Positions 43,729 to 55,433 of a stretch of DNA of 64,000 nt are shown here, in pieces. The translations under genes and the position numbers were made by a program. Source of the stretch: Nemertoderma westbladi (lineage: Eukaryota; Xenacoelomorpha; Nemertodermatida; Nemertodermatidae); the NCBI GenBank assembly GCA_032718475.1, contig JAUCBJ010007553.1, positions 1 through 64,000 on the forward strand, given 5' to 3'. Each line of letters starts with the position of its first letter. The first letter of the stretch is position 1. The notes beneath the pieces were generated by a model that was given only the letters and a program-made list of their open reading frames with translations, was not told the origin of the DNA and ran no database searches.

Positions 43729-45954
43729 TCACGTTATGGAGTCCCTAGATATTTGCCGGATTAGGGAAGTAGTCGTAGGAAGAGTATCTTGCCTTCCATA
43801 GTTTTCGGACAGTTTTCGGTCTCTTTCCAGTAAACATAAACGACTAGCTGGGCGATTGAGTTGTTGTGTTACTTTCTCCGCTCCCTTGGCCTGTCTAATT
43901 TCTGCCGTGGTAAGATGAGGAGGCCATTCTTCTTCTTCTTTACTTAAGGAGTCGGATCCACCTAACCAGCCTGGAGTATCTATCAGTTCTTGAGGAGTTG
44001 CTCCTCTGGAAGCGATGTCGGCTGGATTAATCGTCCCAAGGCAATGTCTCCATTGATCTACATTGGAGTTAATATCGTCATTATCTGAGGAGTATGGTGT
44101 TCCCTCAGTTGGATCGTCCACATCACTGCTCTCCACTTCCCATTCCTTTACTTGGTATACCTGTTGTTGAGGTAATCTCTCTTTGAGAGTTCTACGGGAA
44201 GGGCCAGTGAAGTACCAACCTACTCTAGTTCTTACCGCATAAGTTTGCAGTGGCTGCGGTTGAGCAGGCCGTTTCTCCAATGGCTCGAGCGCCTCATGCG
44301 CGTTTTGGCCGATGAGTATTTGCACTCCAAGATAATCTGTCTGGAATCGAGGTATCTTAAGATGTTGGATGTTCTCATCCTCGTCCCAATTATAAGGTTC
44401 TGCTTGAGTAGTAGCAAAGTTCTTTATAGCCACCATTTTTACTGACCTTATACCTTGTGTTCCTAACTTATCCTGGGGGGTGGACAACACACCTACATAG
44501 TAATCTGCCGTTAGGGTAGATTTCCAAACCTGCATAATTCCTGACATATTCAATTTAGTCCGGAACTTGGGTTGTCCAGCAAAGATATCTTCGGCTAGTT
44601 CTTGATCGATGAATGTTCCTGTGCTGCCGGAGTCAAGTAGGGCGTTCACTATGTAACTCTTGTTGAGACCATGAACTCTCACTTGCACTACAGGAAATTC
44701 TCTTATTCCTATGTTGGAAGTTGGAACTTTCCAAGATGGTTGTTTGTCAAAAGGAGTTGGAGTAAACTCGTCAGTGTCCTTTTCATACGTAAGTGCTCGA
44801 TACACTGTGGTATTTATTAAATAACAGGATTCGTTGGCATCGGAGAATTCGTCTGTATAGAATCCTTCCCACTCAGAACCTTGGTCAGTGTCGTTCACAT
44901 CACTGAATTGGACATGTAGTTCGGGCTCACTTACCTGACTCGGGTTGTCTCGTTCGAACTCACTGTGTAACAAGATGTGATGTTTCGCGCCACACTTTGC
45001 ACACTTTACGTCGGAGTAACAGGTTCGCCGTTGGTGTCCTGATCTGAGGCAATTATAGCATAACCGCTTATTCCACAGGACTGTACGTCTGTCTACAGGG
45101 GATTTCTTTAGAAATTCAGCACACGCACTCAAACGGTGGGGCCCGTCGCACAGCGCACATTTTGGTTTGATGTTACTCACCTTAACTTGGTTAACGTTAT
45201 GCACTCTCGTTCTTTCTTCGGGCTTTCTTCCGTGAATTCTCTTAGGAGACGTAGGAGGAGTTGTTGTTACCTGTTCTCTCCTGTCACTGGTTCGAGACTT
45301 GTATTTACTTACGTCTTTATAGGTCTTGTCAACATAATAAGATCGGTCTGTGTCTTTCCCGCTGTCCTCTTCTTGGGAAGTTTGGCTTTCGCCGTCGTCA
45401 GTGTAACACACTGGTGTTACTCTTCTCCTAGAAGTGGGTTTCTCACTTACCTTATTTTCCGATGTTTTCTCTCTGGACTGCTTGATGAGTTGTAGTTTGA
45501 CTTCACCATCTAAGAAAGACATGAGATCAGCCATGGTAGGGCTTCGTCGTTGTTGTTCATTCATGTACAACACTTTCTTGTCCCAGCGTGTACATACTCC
45601 ACCCTTTGGTAAAGTAGAGACTACGGCTCCAATAACCATGGAACTCTGATATTCATGCGACTTACCTAACCAGTCCAGTTGTCTACAGATCTCTTGAATT
45701 TCATCGGAAAACTCTATAATCCCGCTACTAAGGAAGTGTCGGGGGGCTACTAATTTTGCATATAAATACTTAGCTATGTTATCCTTGTTACCATACCTGA
45801 TGTTTAATGTATCCCAAACTTGTCTTAATCCTTCTGGATGTCCGATAAACTTTAACGCCATTAACTTGGGAGGTCCTTCCAAGCACTTGATGAGGAATCC
45901 AAGTTTCTCTCCGTTAGATAGTACAGAGTTCTGTATGCTATCTTTGTAATATTA
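43729..45954 (-). pseudogene. BEL-2 gag core, zinc knuckles, protease, fused to RNase H-side tail
   Basis: The open frame 45882-43729 (717 codons) continues upstream in phase to a single TAA at 45952-45954, which cuts the DUF1759-like Gag core just after KWLPFN. Residues 1-150 finish the Gag core (LNIRYGNKDNIAKYLYAKL). Around residues 242-315 are knuckles CALCDGPHRLSAC and CYNCLRSGHQRRTC plus CAKCGAKHH. Residues 410-595 are the aspartic protease (NALLDSGSTGTFID, LIGQNAHEAL, RVGWYFTGP). At about residue 610 the sequence jumps to the conserved tail after Pao RNase H (GTINPADIASRG, TPGWLGG, WPPHL). An internal deletion has thus removed the RT palm and RNase H core. Confidence 0.85.
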
Positions 45955-47602
45955 GTTGAAAGGTAACCATTTCATCTCATCTCCATTGAATTTGACGATC
46001 TCTCCCACTTTGACCGCTTGGCGGGCTTCTGTTCTAGCCATCTGACGCGTGAAGCTTTCTTGGGCCATCGTGTTATTTAATATCGAATTATCGGTATATA
46101 AATTTCTCGGATCATTATCAGGTCTATAGGGAATATCATTAATAACAGGTCTATAATCACCCTTAATAGGGTTTGCTATAGGAGTTTCAACTTCACTAGC
46201 AGTATAGATGCGTGTAGGCGGGCTGACGCGGGACGACGGGAGACAAATTTTTGATTTCAGGGACAGGGATATTCTCTTGGACTGCTCCACCGGGTACAGG
46301 CAATGTAGTACTATGTAAAGGGAATTTAGAGTTAAGCTCTGGAAGTACAGGGGTCTCTAACACAGAAGTGATTTTGGGAACGACAGGCCTAATTATCTCA
46401 GGCTCATCAACTATTGTAGGGAGTCTTTGAACCTTAATACTTTGGGCTGTAGGTTCTGTACTACCTAAGTCTGTGCTAGCTAGTTGTCTTCTGACAGCTG
46501 GGGGCAAATCAGGCAGTTTATGACGGTGAGATGTTTTTCTACGCCTGCTTAGACGAGATCTATTTCCTCCGCCTTCAGGATCGGTGGTTTCGCTTTCCTC
46601 CGATGATGTGTATCCCTGGCGTTTTGGAGTAGATCGTCTCATCCTCTGCATTCGACTAGCAGTTAGATGTTTATTTATGTAGTCTTGCGTCTCTTGCAGA
46701 TTTTCCAACTCCAGTTGGGCAGTCTCCTCAGACGCTCTCCGTTCCGCTTCCGCCACTGCCTTTGCCATTGCCGCTGCCGCCTTTCTTTCTGCTTCTGCTA
46801 CCGCTGCCTTTCCTTTTGCTTCTACATCCGCTGCCTTTCTTTCTGCTTCTACTTCTGCCGCCGCCTTTGCTGCTTCTGCTTCTGCCGCCTTTACTGCTGC
46901 TGCCTTTCGGTTCTCTATCTGTTTTTTCTTTATTTGTTCTTCTTGGACTCTAACGAGGCGGTGTTTTTCATCACATTTAGCTTGTTCTGCAGCTAACATT
47001 TCCGCATCGATTGCGTCCAACACAAGCTTGGTTCCTTCACTATTAGGGCGAAGTCCAGACAGTCGTCTCCTCAACTCTTCGTCTCCTATGAATCGCTGAT
47101 AGTCTGACAGATATATGTCAATGGCGTCTCTAGTTCGCAGCTTCTCTGCGGCCGTTAATTCGCTTTCCACTTCGCTTTCCACTTGAGAAGAAGTGGCGTC
47201 GGCTGATTCTTCATAGGTTGGCCGCTCATCATAAACCGTATCCACCATCTTCGCTCCGCGTTCGGGTGTCCGCTCAGCAGTATCCGAACTACTGGAGCTA
47301 TCGGGGCGCTGAGAACTAGGTTCTTGGCTAGGATGTTGCTGCGGTTTGACAGCTGCTTCTTGATCCCGCTTGACTTGGGCGCAAGTGCCGATGATAGACC
47401 TACGCTGTTCTACTAGCCTAGGGTCTGACACTACTACTGTAGGGGTGGCCTTTCTTACAATAGTAGGTGACTTAGACTTGGATCTGGGATGTTCTATACT
47501 TTGATCTTGGTCACAGATCCTTTTAATACGCTGTCTAAGTCTAATACTCATTCTAACACTTTCTAAGAGACTATCTGACAGTGATTGGGTTGCGTCTGAC
47601 AT
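45955..47602 (-). pseudogene. BEL-2 gag, N-terminal coiled-coil part
   Basis: The frame 47602-46196 begins MSDATQSLSDSLLESVRMSI. It has an Ala/Glu/Lys-rich segment of about 100 residues (repeats like KAAEAEAAKAAAEVEAERKA) that should form a long helix or coiled coil, then an Arg/Ser-rich and a Pro-rich part. Around 46196-46290 the coding sense moves to the 46290-45952 frame (ETPIANPIKGDYRPVINDIP, then REARQAVKV-type text), which leads into the Gag core. One frameshift and the TAA at 45952 therefore separate the N-terminal region from the core. Function: structural Gag protein, by position. Confidence 0.75.
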
Positions 47603-47609
47603 GTTTGTT

Positions 47610-49786
47610 TACACAGTTGAATGCCTACGGCTATAAATACAGCTAAAGCAAGTCTAGTAATTCAGTATCACTGTTAGCCTAATAATTAATTACCGATACT
47701 GCTGCTCAGTGTAGCGTGATATATATATAATATATTAGAATACCGGTATGTTTATAATATATATATAAGTATGATTACAGACTAGATTTGTCACAGAGTA
47801 CCGGTATATAAATTTAGCACAAATATATATAAATATATAATAGGCCTATCGTGAATACCGGTATACAGCTGACACTTATAGTATATATAAGTATAATTAT
47901 TACAGACTAGAATTAATTACAGAATACCGGTATGATTTCAGCTTAAATTTATAGAATAAATATAATAAGCCTATTGTAAATACCGGTATGTCAATTATTT
48001 TAGAATAATTGAATTTCTGAATATTTTAGGGTTACTTGGTTACTTTAACTTACTCTATTACCGTTATTTAAGCAGTAGTCCAACTGATAGTGAGACCTAG
48101 TTGTTGTATGGCAGGCCTACTATTTATAAATCGTTTAATTTGATTTATAATATTTATATACCCGTTTAAATGGGTTTTTGTCAATATTTGAAATAAATGT
48201 TATTATTTCTGGGGGGTCCCTACACAGAAGCTGCGCGCTCTCAGTGAAGTGCTATTTATTTGACACTAAAACTGATAATTCTAATTTACCTAAGTTACTT
48301 AATACTACAAATTACTTACGATACTGAGGAGATTAATTCTCTAATTAAACACAACAAAATATTACGTACGAAATTTTTAGGGTAATTTTACAGGAAGTCT
48401 ACAAACCAGCCTAACAAAGGGTTAGAATTCTGGTTATTACAACGGACAGGGTACTACGGTATTTGAAATAATAAGTAGTAAATATATTGTACTGTCCAGA
48501 TAGGAAAATACCACCGCCTGACGACCTATAACCGTATCGCTATAGGTACTACGTTATGTATCACGGATTGTTCCTACCCAGAAGCTAATAGAGCTAACGA
48601 ATGTGCCTATCAACCACTTTACAACACAAATATACTGCCTACACTAATTACTTCGGAAAGCACTGTACACTAAACCCTAAATTAGGTACAAGTACCGGTA
48701 TAACAAATAATCAGTAGTTAAATATACTTGAACAGTTAAAAGAACCACGGCATCTGCTGGAGTGACCGAAGCACAAAATCTCCAGTCTTTACCTACGCCG
48801 AGCAGCCCTGATGTAGTACCGGAGTTAATTTAACTATAACGGTATGTATAACAAGCACAATTACTGTAGGAATAAACTTGGGGACATGAATGTTGCGAAT
48901 AATCGCATAAACTCTGAATAATAAATATTACGCTACCCGTACAGAATACTCAAACAAAATACAAACTAAACGCTGGCAGACTACTATCAAGCCTAAACAA
49001 ACTACAGTATGTGCAGATTCTGAAACTGTTAGTTAGTATGCGTTCTAACACGGTAGTACGACTTACTCTTTAAGAGGGGATTGACCTTACCGCATATGGC
49101 TGCCCCAACTTACTAACGGCACTTTATCAGACCAACTCTACACACGCAGCAATCCCTTCAGGCCTAAGAATAGCTAGACAACAATCTAGCCTACAAAATA
49201 TTTGAGTAATAACTATTACGGTACCCGAACAGACCACACAAACAAACACAGGCCAAAACACTGGCAGACTACGATCAAGCCTAAATAAACTACAGTATAT
49301 GCAGACTCTGAAACTGTTAGTTAGTATGCGTTCTAACACGGTAGTACGACTTATTCTTTAAGAGGGGATTGACCTTACCGCATATGGCTGCCCCAACTTA
49401 CTAACGGCACTTTATCAGACAAACTCTACACACGCCGTAATCTCTCCAAATTCAACACAGTCAGACAGCAGTTCAGCCTACAATTATTTGAACAATCTGA
49501 GCAGACTTACACGTCTTCAGCTCAATATTAACTTACTAGGAAATAAAACCGACAGAAATAAGTAAGCTCCAAAGGAAACAAGGGGTGTACAGTCCCTAAT
49601 CTCTTAAACAGCCTACCGGTATACAATGATCAAAATCGAATAATACTAAATGTACTTGTACAGCAGTACCGGTACCGGTGATGACAGTTAGGCCTACTGA
49701 CCTACAGAAGTACCGGTTCAGTTTTACCAGTCACTACGGTATTTTGCAACCTTATTGCCTACTGCAATAAGATTATAAACTGTTAC
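47610..49786 (-). other. BEL-2 5' leader (2.2 kb, non-coding)
   Basis: An unusually long untranslated leader. A degenerate repeat of about 125 bp carrying ATACCGGTAT occurs at about 47740-47990. A 288-bp tandem duplication lies at about 48870-49440 (CTGGCAGACTAC at 48973 and 49261; both copies contain CTTTAAGAGGGGATTGACC). Directly after the 5' LTR the sequence reads GTAACAGTTT, not the usual TGG primer site. Confidence 0.7.
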
Positions 49787-50987
49787 TGTTCGCGCTTTTG
49801 AAGACCTTTAGCAGTTTAACCTGCCAAAATTTATATGTCTTTTAGTTAATTAAAACACCTTTAGCATACGACAATATTTTATGCTAATACTCAAAACATT
49901 AGCCGAAGTCAGCCCATGCGCGATCATTCACCCGATGGATCTACACCCGGGAGGCTGAATTCGGATGCTTAAATTTTATTATTGCAGTGTAAGGTTGCAG
50001 TGTAAACCTACTGTATTATTCGATAGATCGTTAATAATTAATTTCTGACAGATATTATTGGCTTTCGGGGAATATTAACAGTTCCTTTAGGACGTGGCGC
50101 TCTATCTATTTAAACAGAACTAGGACTTATACTAAACGCAACGATACTGCTTATGATTAAAGTATAAAGCACATTCTTTAGGAAATACTTTGTTACCAAT
50201 CACAATCATGCACACTATTCTGCCGACCGTCAGTATATTTGATCACACATAAAGAGAGCAGCAATTGACTCATGTAGGGTCTGCTAAATAACATTAGATT
50301 CAATACACACCACATTAATATAAATCGTAATTGTTATGTATAGCCGGTCTCTCTAACCTGTAGTGTATCAAGAAATTTGGGAAATTTGGGTGATTTATCC
50401 GTATTATCCAAAGAGCAATATTTCCATCAACAAATAGGTACAATTAATAACTGACGGTAAATAACAGTACAAACAATATGATTAATAGTGAGTTAAGATT
50501 GATTAGTTAAGTTAAGATTCGTGAGGATTCGGTAACAGTTTATACTTTCGATAATTTAAGCAGTTTTACTAGAGTTCTTCCCAAAAAGCCGATGTTATGG
50601 CGAAAATGGGAACACAACAACAGAATCATATAAAATCATATGACTACTACCACTATACGAGTATACCAAAAACTCTTATTCCACGAAGCCCCGTTCAACA
50701 CAGAGGATGAGCATAGAGATAGGAAATTCAGTTCAGTAACGCTGGGATAGGTCGAAATCAACGCCTACGCAAATTCTATTGGCCGACACGAACAGCAAGG
50801 CTAAGGCAACCTCTCTAAGCTAGTTGGCCGATTAAACTGAGCCCAGATATCTCCGTACAGCACATCAGCCAATAAGCTGGTAGCTTGCACTATTTTAGTT
50901 ATAAATCCCTTTGAGAGTATTCTAGCGACTGGGGGGGAACTGGCCAGCAAAGGCAAACGTATCAGTTATCCCACAAAAGCTTTTACA
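49787..50987 (-). repeat. BEL-2 5' LTR
   Basis: 1,201 bp, colinear with the 3' LTR without gaps. Confidence 0.95.
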
Positions 50988-51129
50988 CTTCCCTTGCTGC
51001 CTCCAAAGCAGCACCAATCTGAAAACTATGTGTTTTATATACCTTAGTCGATATGTCCAAAAAATTTAAGCACTTATTTAAAATCATAACAAACTGGTTC
51101 CGATATACTAAGTCACCCAATTGCCACAT

Positions 51130-52505
51130 AAACAATGGGATATCTTCATTTTGTGTTTAGTGATCATGCCAGTATGCGATGGATATCGAATCTGTCCAGA
51201 AATGTCTCTAAATCTTATGAGGAACGGAGAAGTTTTCGAGCCTGGAAAAACTTTAATAAGGATAAATTTATAACGGAGCTGAAAGTTAATGGATTGGATA
51301 AGAGTAGTGGAGATTTAACATGCAAAGGGTTTGAGGCCTGGGTAAAGAACCTGAGGAATTTGTTTGAACGACATGTTCCCATGAAAGAGAACATTGTAAA
51401 GATCAACACTAAACACTCGAAAATCAGGGAGGAAGATAGGGAGGGGATCCAGACTAAACGGAAGGAGAAGAGACGGTGTGAACTTGTGTTTAACAAAGAA
51501 CGGACTGAGCAGAACAAAGTTAATTTAAATATAGCAAAGTCGGACCTAGCGAAATTGCTTCGCGATTCTACAAGGGCGTTTTACTGCGATTATATTAATA
51601 CCAATTCGACTAACTCAAAACTTCTCTGTGGAAACAGTTCAAAAGGTTATTGGGAAAGGGAGGAAACCTTGTATTACCGACTAAGCATGGCAATAGTGCT
51701 GAGTTGGCAACAAAGTTCTCACATTTTTTCACTGAAAAAATTAACACTATTATGTTGACATTCAATACGAGCAGTCGATGTAATAATCTCCCAAAATTGT
51801 ATAAAACAGACTTTTGTGAATTTCAGCCTTTTCAAGAGGAGGACTTAGCTCAACTCATAAGGAAGATGTCAAATGCAACTTGCGAACTGAACTGTATGCC
51901 AACGCCTTTATTTAAATCAGTAATTCCCGTTGTTATTCAGCCCTTAACGATGTATATAAACATGGTTTTAGCAGATGCGGAATTCCCAGCCTTTCTTAAA
52001 CTGTCTATCGTAAGACCTCTCTTAAAGAAACCGGAGTTGGATGCTGAGATATTAAAAAATTATCGACCAGTGTCAAACCTTAGTTTCTTATCTAAGGTAC
52101 TTGAGAAAGTGATACTTTATAGAGCTACACCACAGCTAGCTTTTCACCAGACACAGTCTGGTTACAGACGGCACCATTCCACTGAAACTGCTAATCTATT
52201 TCTTCTAAATAAATTTCTTAAGGGAATAGAAAATCAACAAGTTACTTTGTGCTCCTATATTGATTTGAGTGCGGCGTTCGACACTGTCCATCACAAAAAC
52301 CTTATATTTAAGCTCAGTAAAGAATTTGGGTTCACTGGTGCTGCACTTAATCTCTTTGAGTCCTATTTAGCTGACAGACATCAATGCGTGAAAATTGATG
52401 AGAGTACATCTGATAAAACATTGCTTCAAACCGGCGTGCCTCAGGGAAATATCCTTGGGCCAGCACTTTATAATGCGTATATGACTGACCTGTTCTGGCG
52501 TGTGG
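51130..52505 (+). mobile_element. L2/CR1-like LINE fragment, truncated at both ends
   Basis: The frame 51135-51758 encodes the linker after the endonuclease (FSDHASMRW, FRAWKNFNKDKFITEL). A frame change near 51610-51650 leads to the RT frame (51650-52505): LPTKHGNSAELATKFSHFF, RPLLKKPELDAEILKNYRPV, SYIDLSAAFDTVHHK with catalytic Asp, and TGVPQGNILGPALYNAY. It ends abruptly at YMTDLFWR, just before the expected YxDD block, where gypsy-2 begins. The endonuclease and 3' end are missing. Confidence 0.85.
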
Positions 52506-52510
52506 ATGCA

Positions 52511-53075
52511 TTAGGAGTGAAAGGTGCCTATCCGGATCGGTGGTCGTCTCTCCCGTGTGCCACGTCGTAATACATCCGGGTAATTATGTACAGACATGGA
52601 AGGAGATTTAAGAGTTTTAGTGTCGTTAGTCGACATGGTAGATGAATCTGTCGAAATGATAGGCATAGGTCGTAGAAATCGTCTGTTGCGCAGGAATACT
52701 CGTCCTGATGGAAGCAGCACGTAGTAACTGCGCCTATTGTTTTCTTCATTTCGCATGGATGTGATTTTGCCAAATCGATCCCACTTGCCAGTAACTAACT
52801 GTGTCTTGGATATATACCATTGTTCCTATGTTCAAGATTGGTAGGGTATGGGCATGATTATCATAGCGTTGTTTGCTTGCAAACTCTTCACGTTTTCGAC
52901 GGGCAGCCATTTTCTCAGCATTATCCAATCGATCACCCCAGTGAATATCCATTAGGCTACGGCTTGCGGGTAAACGCGTTCTTGTTAGTCGTCCATATAA
53001 CATCTCTGAGGGTGCTGGGTGTTCTGAATTATGTGGGGTGTTCCTCCATTCGAGAAGACCTTCTATAAAGGTCAA
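52511..53075 (-). pseudogene. Gypsy-2 integrase C-terminal part
   Basis: The frame 53075-52746 continues integrase one phase off the main pol frame (GLLEWRNTP, GRLTRTRLP, TMVYIQDT). A further phase change leads to 52756-52511 with the chromatin-side tail (RRSYYVLLPSGRVFLRNRRF). Relatives carry these in one frame, so two small indels (near 53085 and 52750) disable the C terminus. Confidence 0.85.
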
Positions 53076-55420
53076 TTTGTCGAAATTGCCATTTGCTGAG
53101 GTGCTTTTCTTTGCAAGAGCTTTTTCATAGACTTTACTGCAGCTTCAGCGTGTCCGTTTGACTGGGGGTAATGGGCACTGCTGATAGCATGATTTATAGA
53201 CCAGTCTTCACAAAATTGTTTAAATTCACGTGAAGTATATTGAGATCCCCCATCGGTTCTGAGTTTAATTGGCACTCCCGTGTCGCAAAACCATTCAGCC
53301 ATCTTTGTTTTAACAGATGTGGTAGTGGGGACAGTCTTGCCAAAGAAGAATACATTTGGCCACCCACTGTACCGATCGACATAAACCATGAAATAATTTC
53401 CTCCATAGCTAAATATGTCTGAGGAAACCCTTTCAAATGGCCGTTTTGGAAGTGATTCCTGTATAAGGGGCTCTTGACATTGGCTTGCCTTGTGGACTTG
53501 GCACAGTTCACATGCTTCGATAGTGTTCCTAATAGCACTTCGAAAACCTGGCCAGTAATAAAGCTGGCGTGCCCGTTCGATAGTACGGCGCACTCCCTGG
53601 TGTGAGGCATGTAGACGGCGAAGTATTTCTCCCCTAGCTTGTATCGGCACTACTATACGGTTTCCTAAGACAATAAGACCATCTTGGATTGATAATTCTG
53701 GAAGTATATTTTTATATGGAGTTAAAGTCGAGGGTAATTGGTTAGGTGAAGATAAACCATTAATAATGATGTTACGAAGTATATCGTAATTTTCATCATT
53801 TTTAGCAGCATCATATAGAAGTTTGTATGCTGGATCTATTTCTTTGGTCAAAACAGACATGACAGAACGAACATGTAAGGCAACATCTTCAGCGAAATCT
53901 GAGTCACCTGGTGTTGGTTTATCGACTGGAGAACGTGATAAAGTGTCAGCTATTATGTTATCTTTACCCGGAATCCACTCAGCTCTTATATTATAACCCA
54001 TTAATTTCTCTTTCAGTCGCTGCAGTCGAACATTATCGATAGCATTGAGCAATTTGTCATTTAAAATGGAGCGTAATGGTTTGTGATCAGTCTTTATTAT
54101 AATTCGTGGACATCCTAAAAGATATGTTCGACATTTCTTGACTGCCCATACAACTCCAAGAAGTTCGAGTTCGCAAACTGCCCAGTTCGCTTCAGTCGTT
54201 GTGATAAACCTGCTCCCACATTGAACTATACGCCAACCTGCGTTATGTTTCTGCATGAGGACAAAGCCCAATCCATTTCTTGATGCATCTGTAAATAGTG
54301 CTGTTTCCAGGTTCATATCGAATGGTTTCAGAATAGGTAAAGAAATCATAGTAGCTTTGATATCTTCAAAATTAGCAGTGTGTTCATCAGTCCAACGAAA
54401 AGTATTTTTTGAGCTTAATAATTCCTTCAGTGGTGCCGATGTTGGGGCAATTTTGTCTGAAAACATGTTCAGCTGGTGAATAAGTCCTAGAAAAGAACGT
54501 AACTCCTTTAAGGTTTTTGGAACTGGGAATTCTTTAATTGCTCGTAATTTACTTGGGTCACCACGAATCCCCTCACGTCCAATACGAAGGCCCACAAATT
54601 CGACTTCCGGTTGTCCGAATATAAACTTTTCTTTTGATAGAGTTATACGATATTCTCTGCACCGTTCTAGAATAGCCCGAACTGATTCTTTGTGTTCTTC
54701 AAATGATACAGTGTGAACTAATAGATCGTCGACTATTTTTTCTAGATTCTCTAAACCACTGAAAGCTTCGTCTCCCCAAATGCAGAACACATCCCCAGTA
54801 GAACTGAGACCCATTGGGGCACGTACAAACATATAGCATCCCCAGGGTGATATAAATGTCGTAAGTGGTTGACTAGACTCATCAAGTGGTATTTGCCAGT
54901 ATCCTTTTACTGCGTCTGCTGTAGAGAAAAATTCTGCATTTGGTTTGATGCTGCTTACTATGTCAGCTGGGCATTTAAAAGGGTGTATTGGTCGTTCAAC
55001 AAATTCATTGAGCTTTGTATAATCTATACAAATCCGGATTCCCCCTCTTGGTTTTTTAATTACTACCATTGGTGCTATCCATTCTGGAGGAGGTTTTCCT
55101 GTATTCAGTTCTACTTTCTTAATGATACCAAGCCTTGTCATTTTTGCAAGTTCTGCTTTTGTTTCAGCCTCCAAATGTATTGGTATTTTTCGGGAGACTT
55201 TCAACTTATAAGGTATGGCTCCTGGTTTGAGATGTATTTCCATTGGAGGAATGTTCATGGGCATGAATTTTGAATCATCGAAAACATCCTTAAATTCTTC
55301 TATTAATTCCTTACGAATAGAGTCAACATCATTTATTGCTTGTACTTGGCTTACTGTATGCTCTGGAATAGGGAATGATTCTGGTACTATGTTTAAACTA
55401 CTAGGATCGGCATGCTGCAT
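53072..55420 (-). CDS. Gypsy-2 polymerase: RT, RNase H, integrase
   Basis: The gypsy part of the open frame starts at the 9-bp target duplication at 55420; about 26 codons before that are LINE sequence. RT: PYKLKVSRKIPIHLEAE, FSTADAVKGYWQ, RAPMGLSSTGDVF, KIVDDLLVH (Asp pair). RNase H: LFTDASRNGLGF, CELELLGVVW, KTDHKPL, NIIADTLSR. Integrase: HASHQG...CELCQ zinc site, VSSDIFSYGG with [22 protein letters not shown] and YPQSNGHAEAAV, so all three catalytic acids are present. It stops at 53072 because of a 1-base shift, before the C-terminal domain. The enzyme core looks intact. Confidence 0.92.
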   Translation of the reverse strand: MQHADPSSLNIVPESFPIPEHTVSQVQAINDVDSIRKELIEEFKDVFDDSKFMPMNIPPMEIHLKPGAIPYKLKVSRKIPIHLEAETKAELAKMTRLGIIKKVELNTGKPPPEWIAPMVVIKKPRGGIRICIDYTKLNEFVERPIHPFKCPADIVSSIKPNAEFFSTADAVKGYWQIPLDESSQPLTTFISPWGCYMFVRAPMGLSSTGDVFCIWGDEAFSGLENLEKIVDDLLVHTVSFEEHKESVRAILERCREYRITLSKEKFIFGQPEVEFVGLRIGREGIRGDPSKLRAIKEFPVPKTLKELRSFLGLIHQLNMFSDKIAPTSAPLKELLSSKNTFRWTDEHTANFEDIKATMISLPILKPFDMNLETALFTDASRNGLGFVLMQKHNAGWRIVQCGSRFITTTEANWAVCELELLGVVWAVKKCRTYLLGCPRIIIKTDHKPLRSILNDKLLNAIDNVRLQRLKEKLMGYNIRAEWIPGKDNIIADTLSRSPVDKPTPGDSDFAEDVALHVRSVMSVLTKEIDPAYKLLYDAAKNDENYDILRNIIINGLSSPNQLPSTLTPYKNILPELSIQDGLIVLGNRIVVPIQARGEILRRLHASHQGVRRTIERARQLYYWPGFRSAIRNTIEACELCQVHKASQCQEPLIQESLPKRPFERVSSDIFSYGGNYFMVYVDRYSGWPNVFFFGKTVPTTTSVKTKMAEWFCDTGVPIKLRTDGGSQYTSREFKQFCEDWSINHAISSAHYPQSNGHAEAAVKSMKKLLQRKAPQQMAISTN
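55412..55420. repeat. RTE-A target-site duplication, left copy
   Basis: ATGCTGCAT occurs here and at 59090-59098, exactly bracketing the LINE inside gypsy-2. Confidence 0.85.
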
Positions 55421-55433
55421 TGCAGCTGCATTT

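Larger units (their letters stand above)
39380..50987 (-). mobile_element. BEL-2: non-autonomous BEL/Pao LTR retrotransposon with extra ORF
   Basis: LTRs of 1,201 bp (39380-40580 and 49787-50987) show only about three differences by eye. The 11,608-bp element is flanked by the 5-bp duplication CTTCC (39375-39379 and 50988-50992). Reading on the minus strand: 5' LTR, long leader, gag N-terminal ORF, gag core, zinc knuckles and protease, then a short RNase H-side remnant, a long non-coding stretch, an extra zinc-knuckle ORF and the 3' LTR. RT, catalytic RNase H and integrase are missing. Close LTRs and a perfect duplication show that it moved fairly recently despite that. Confidence 0.92.
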
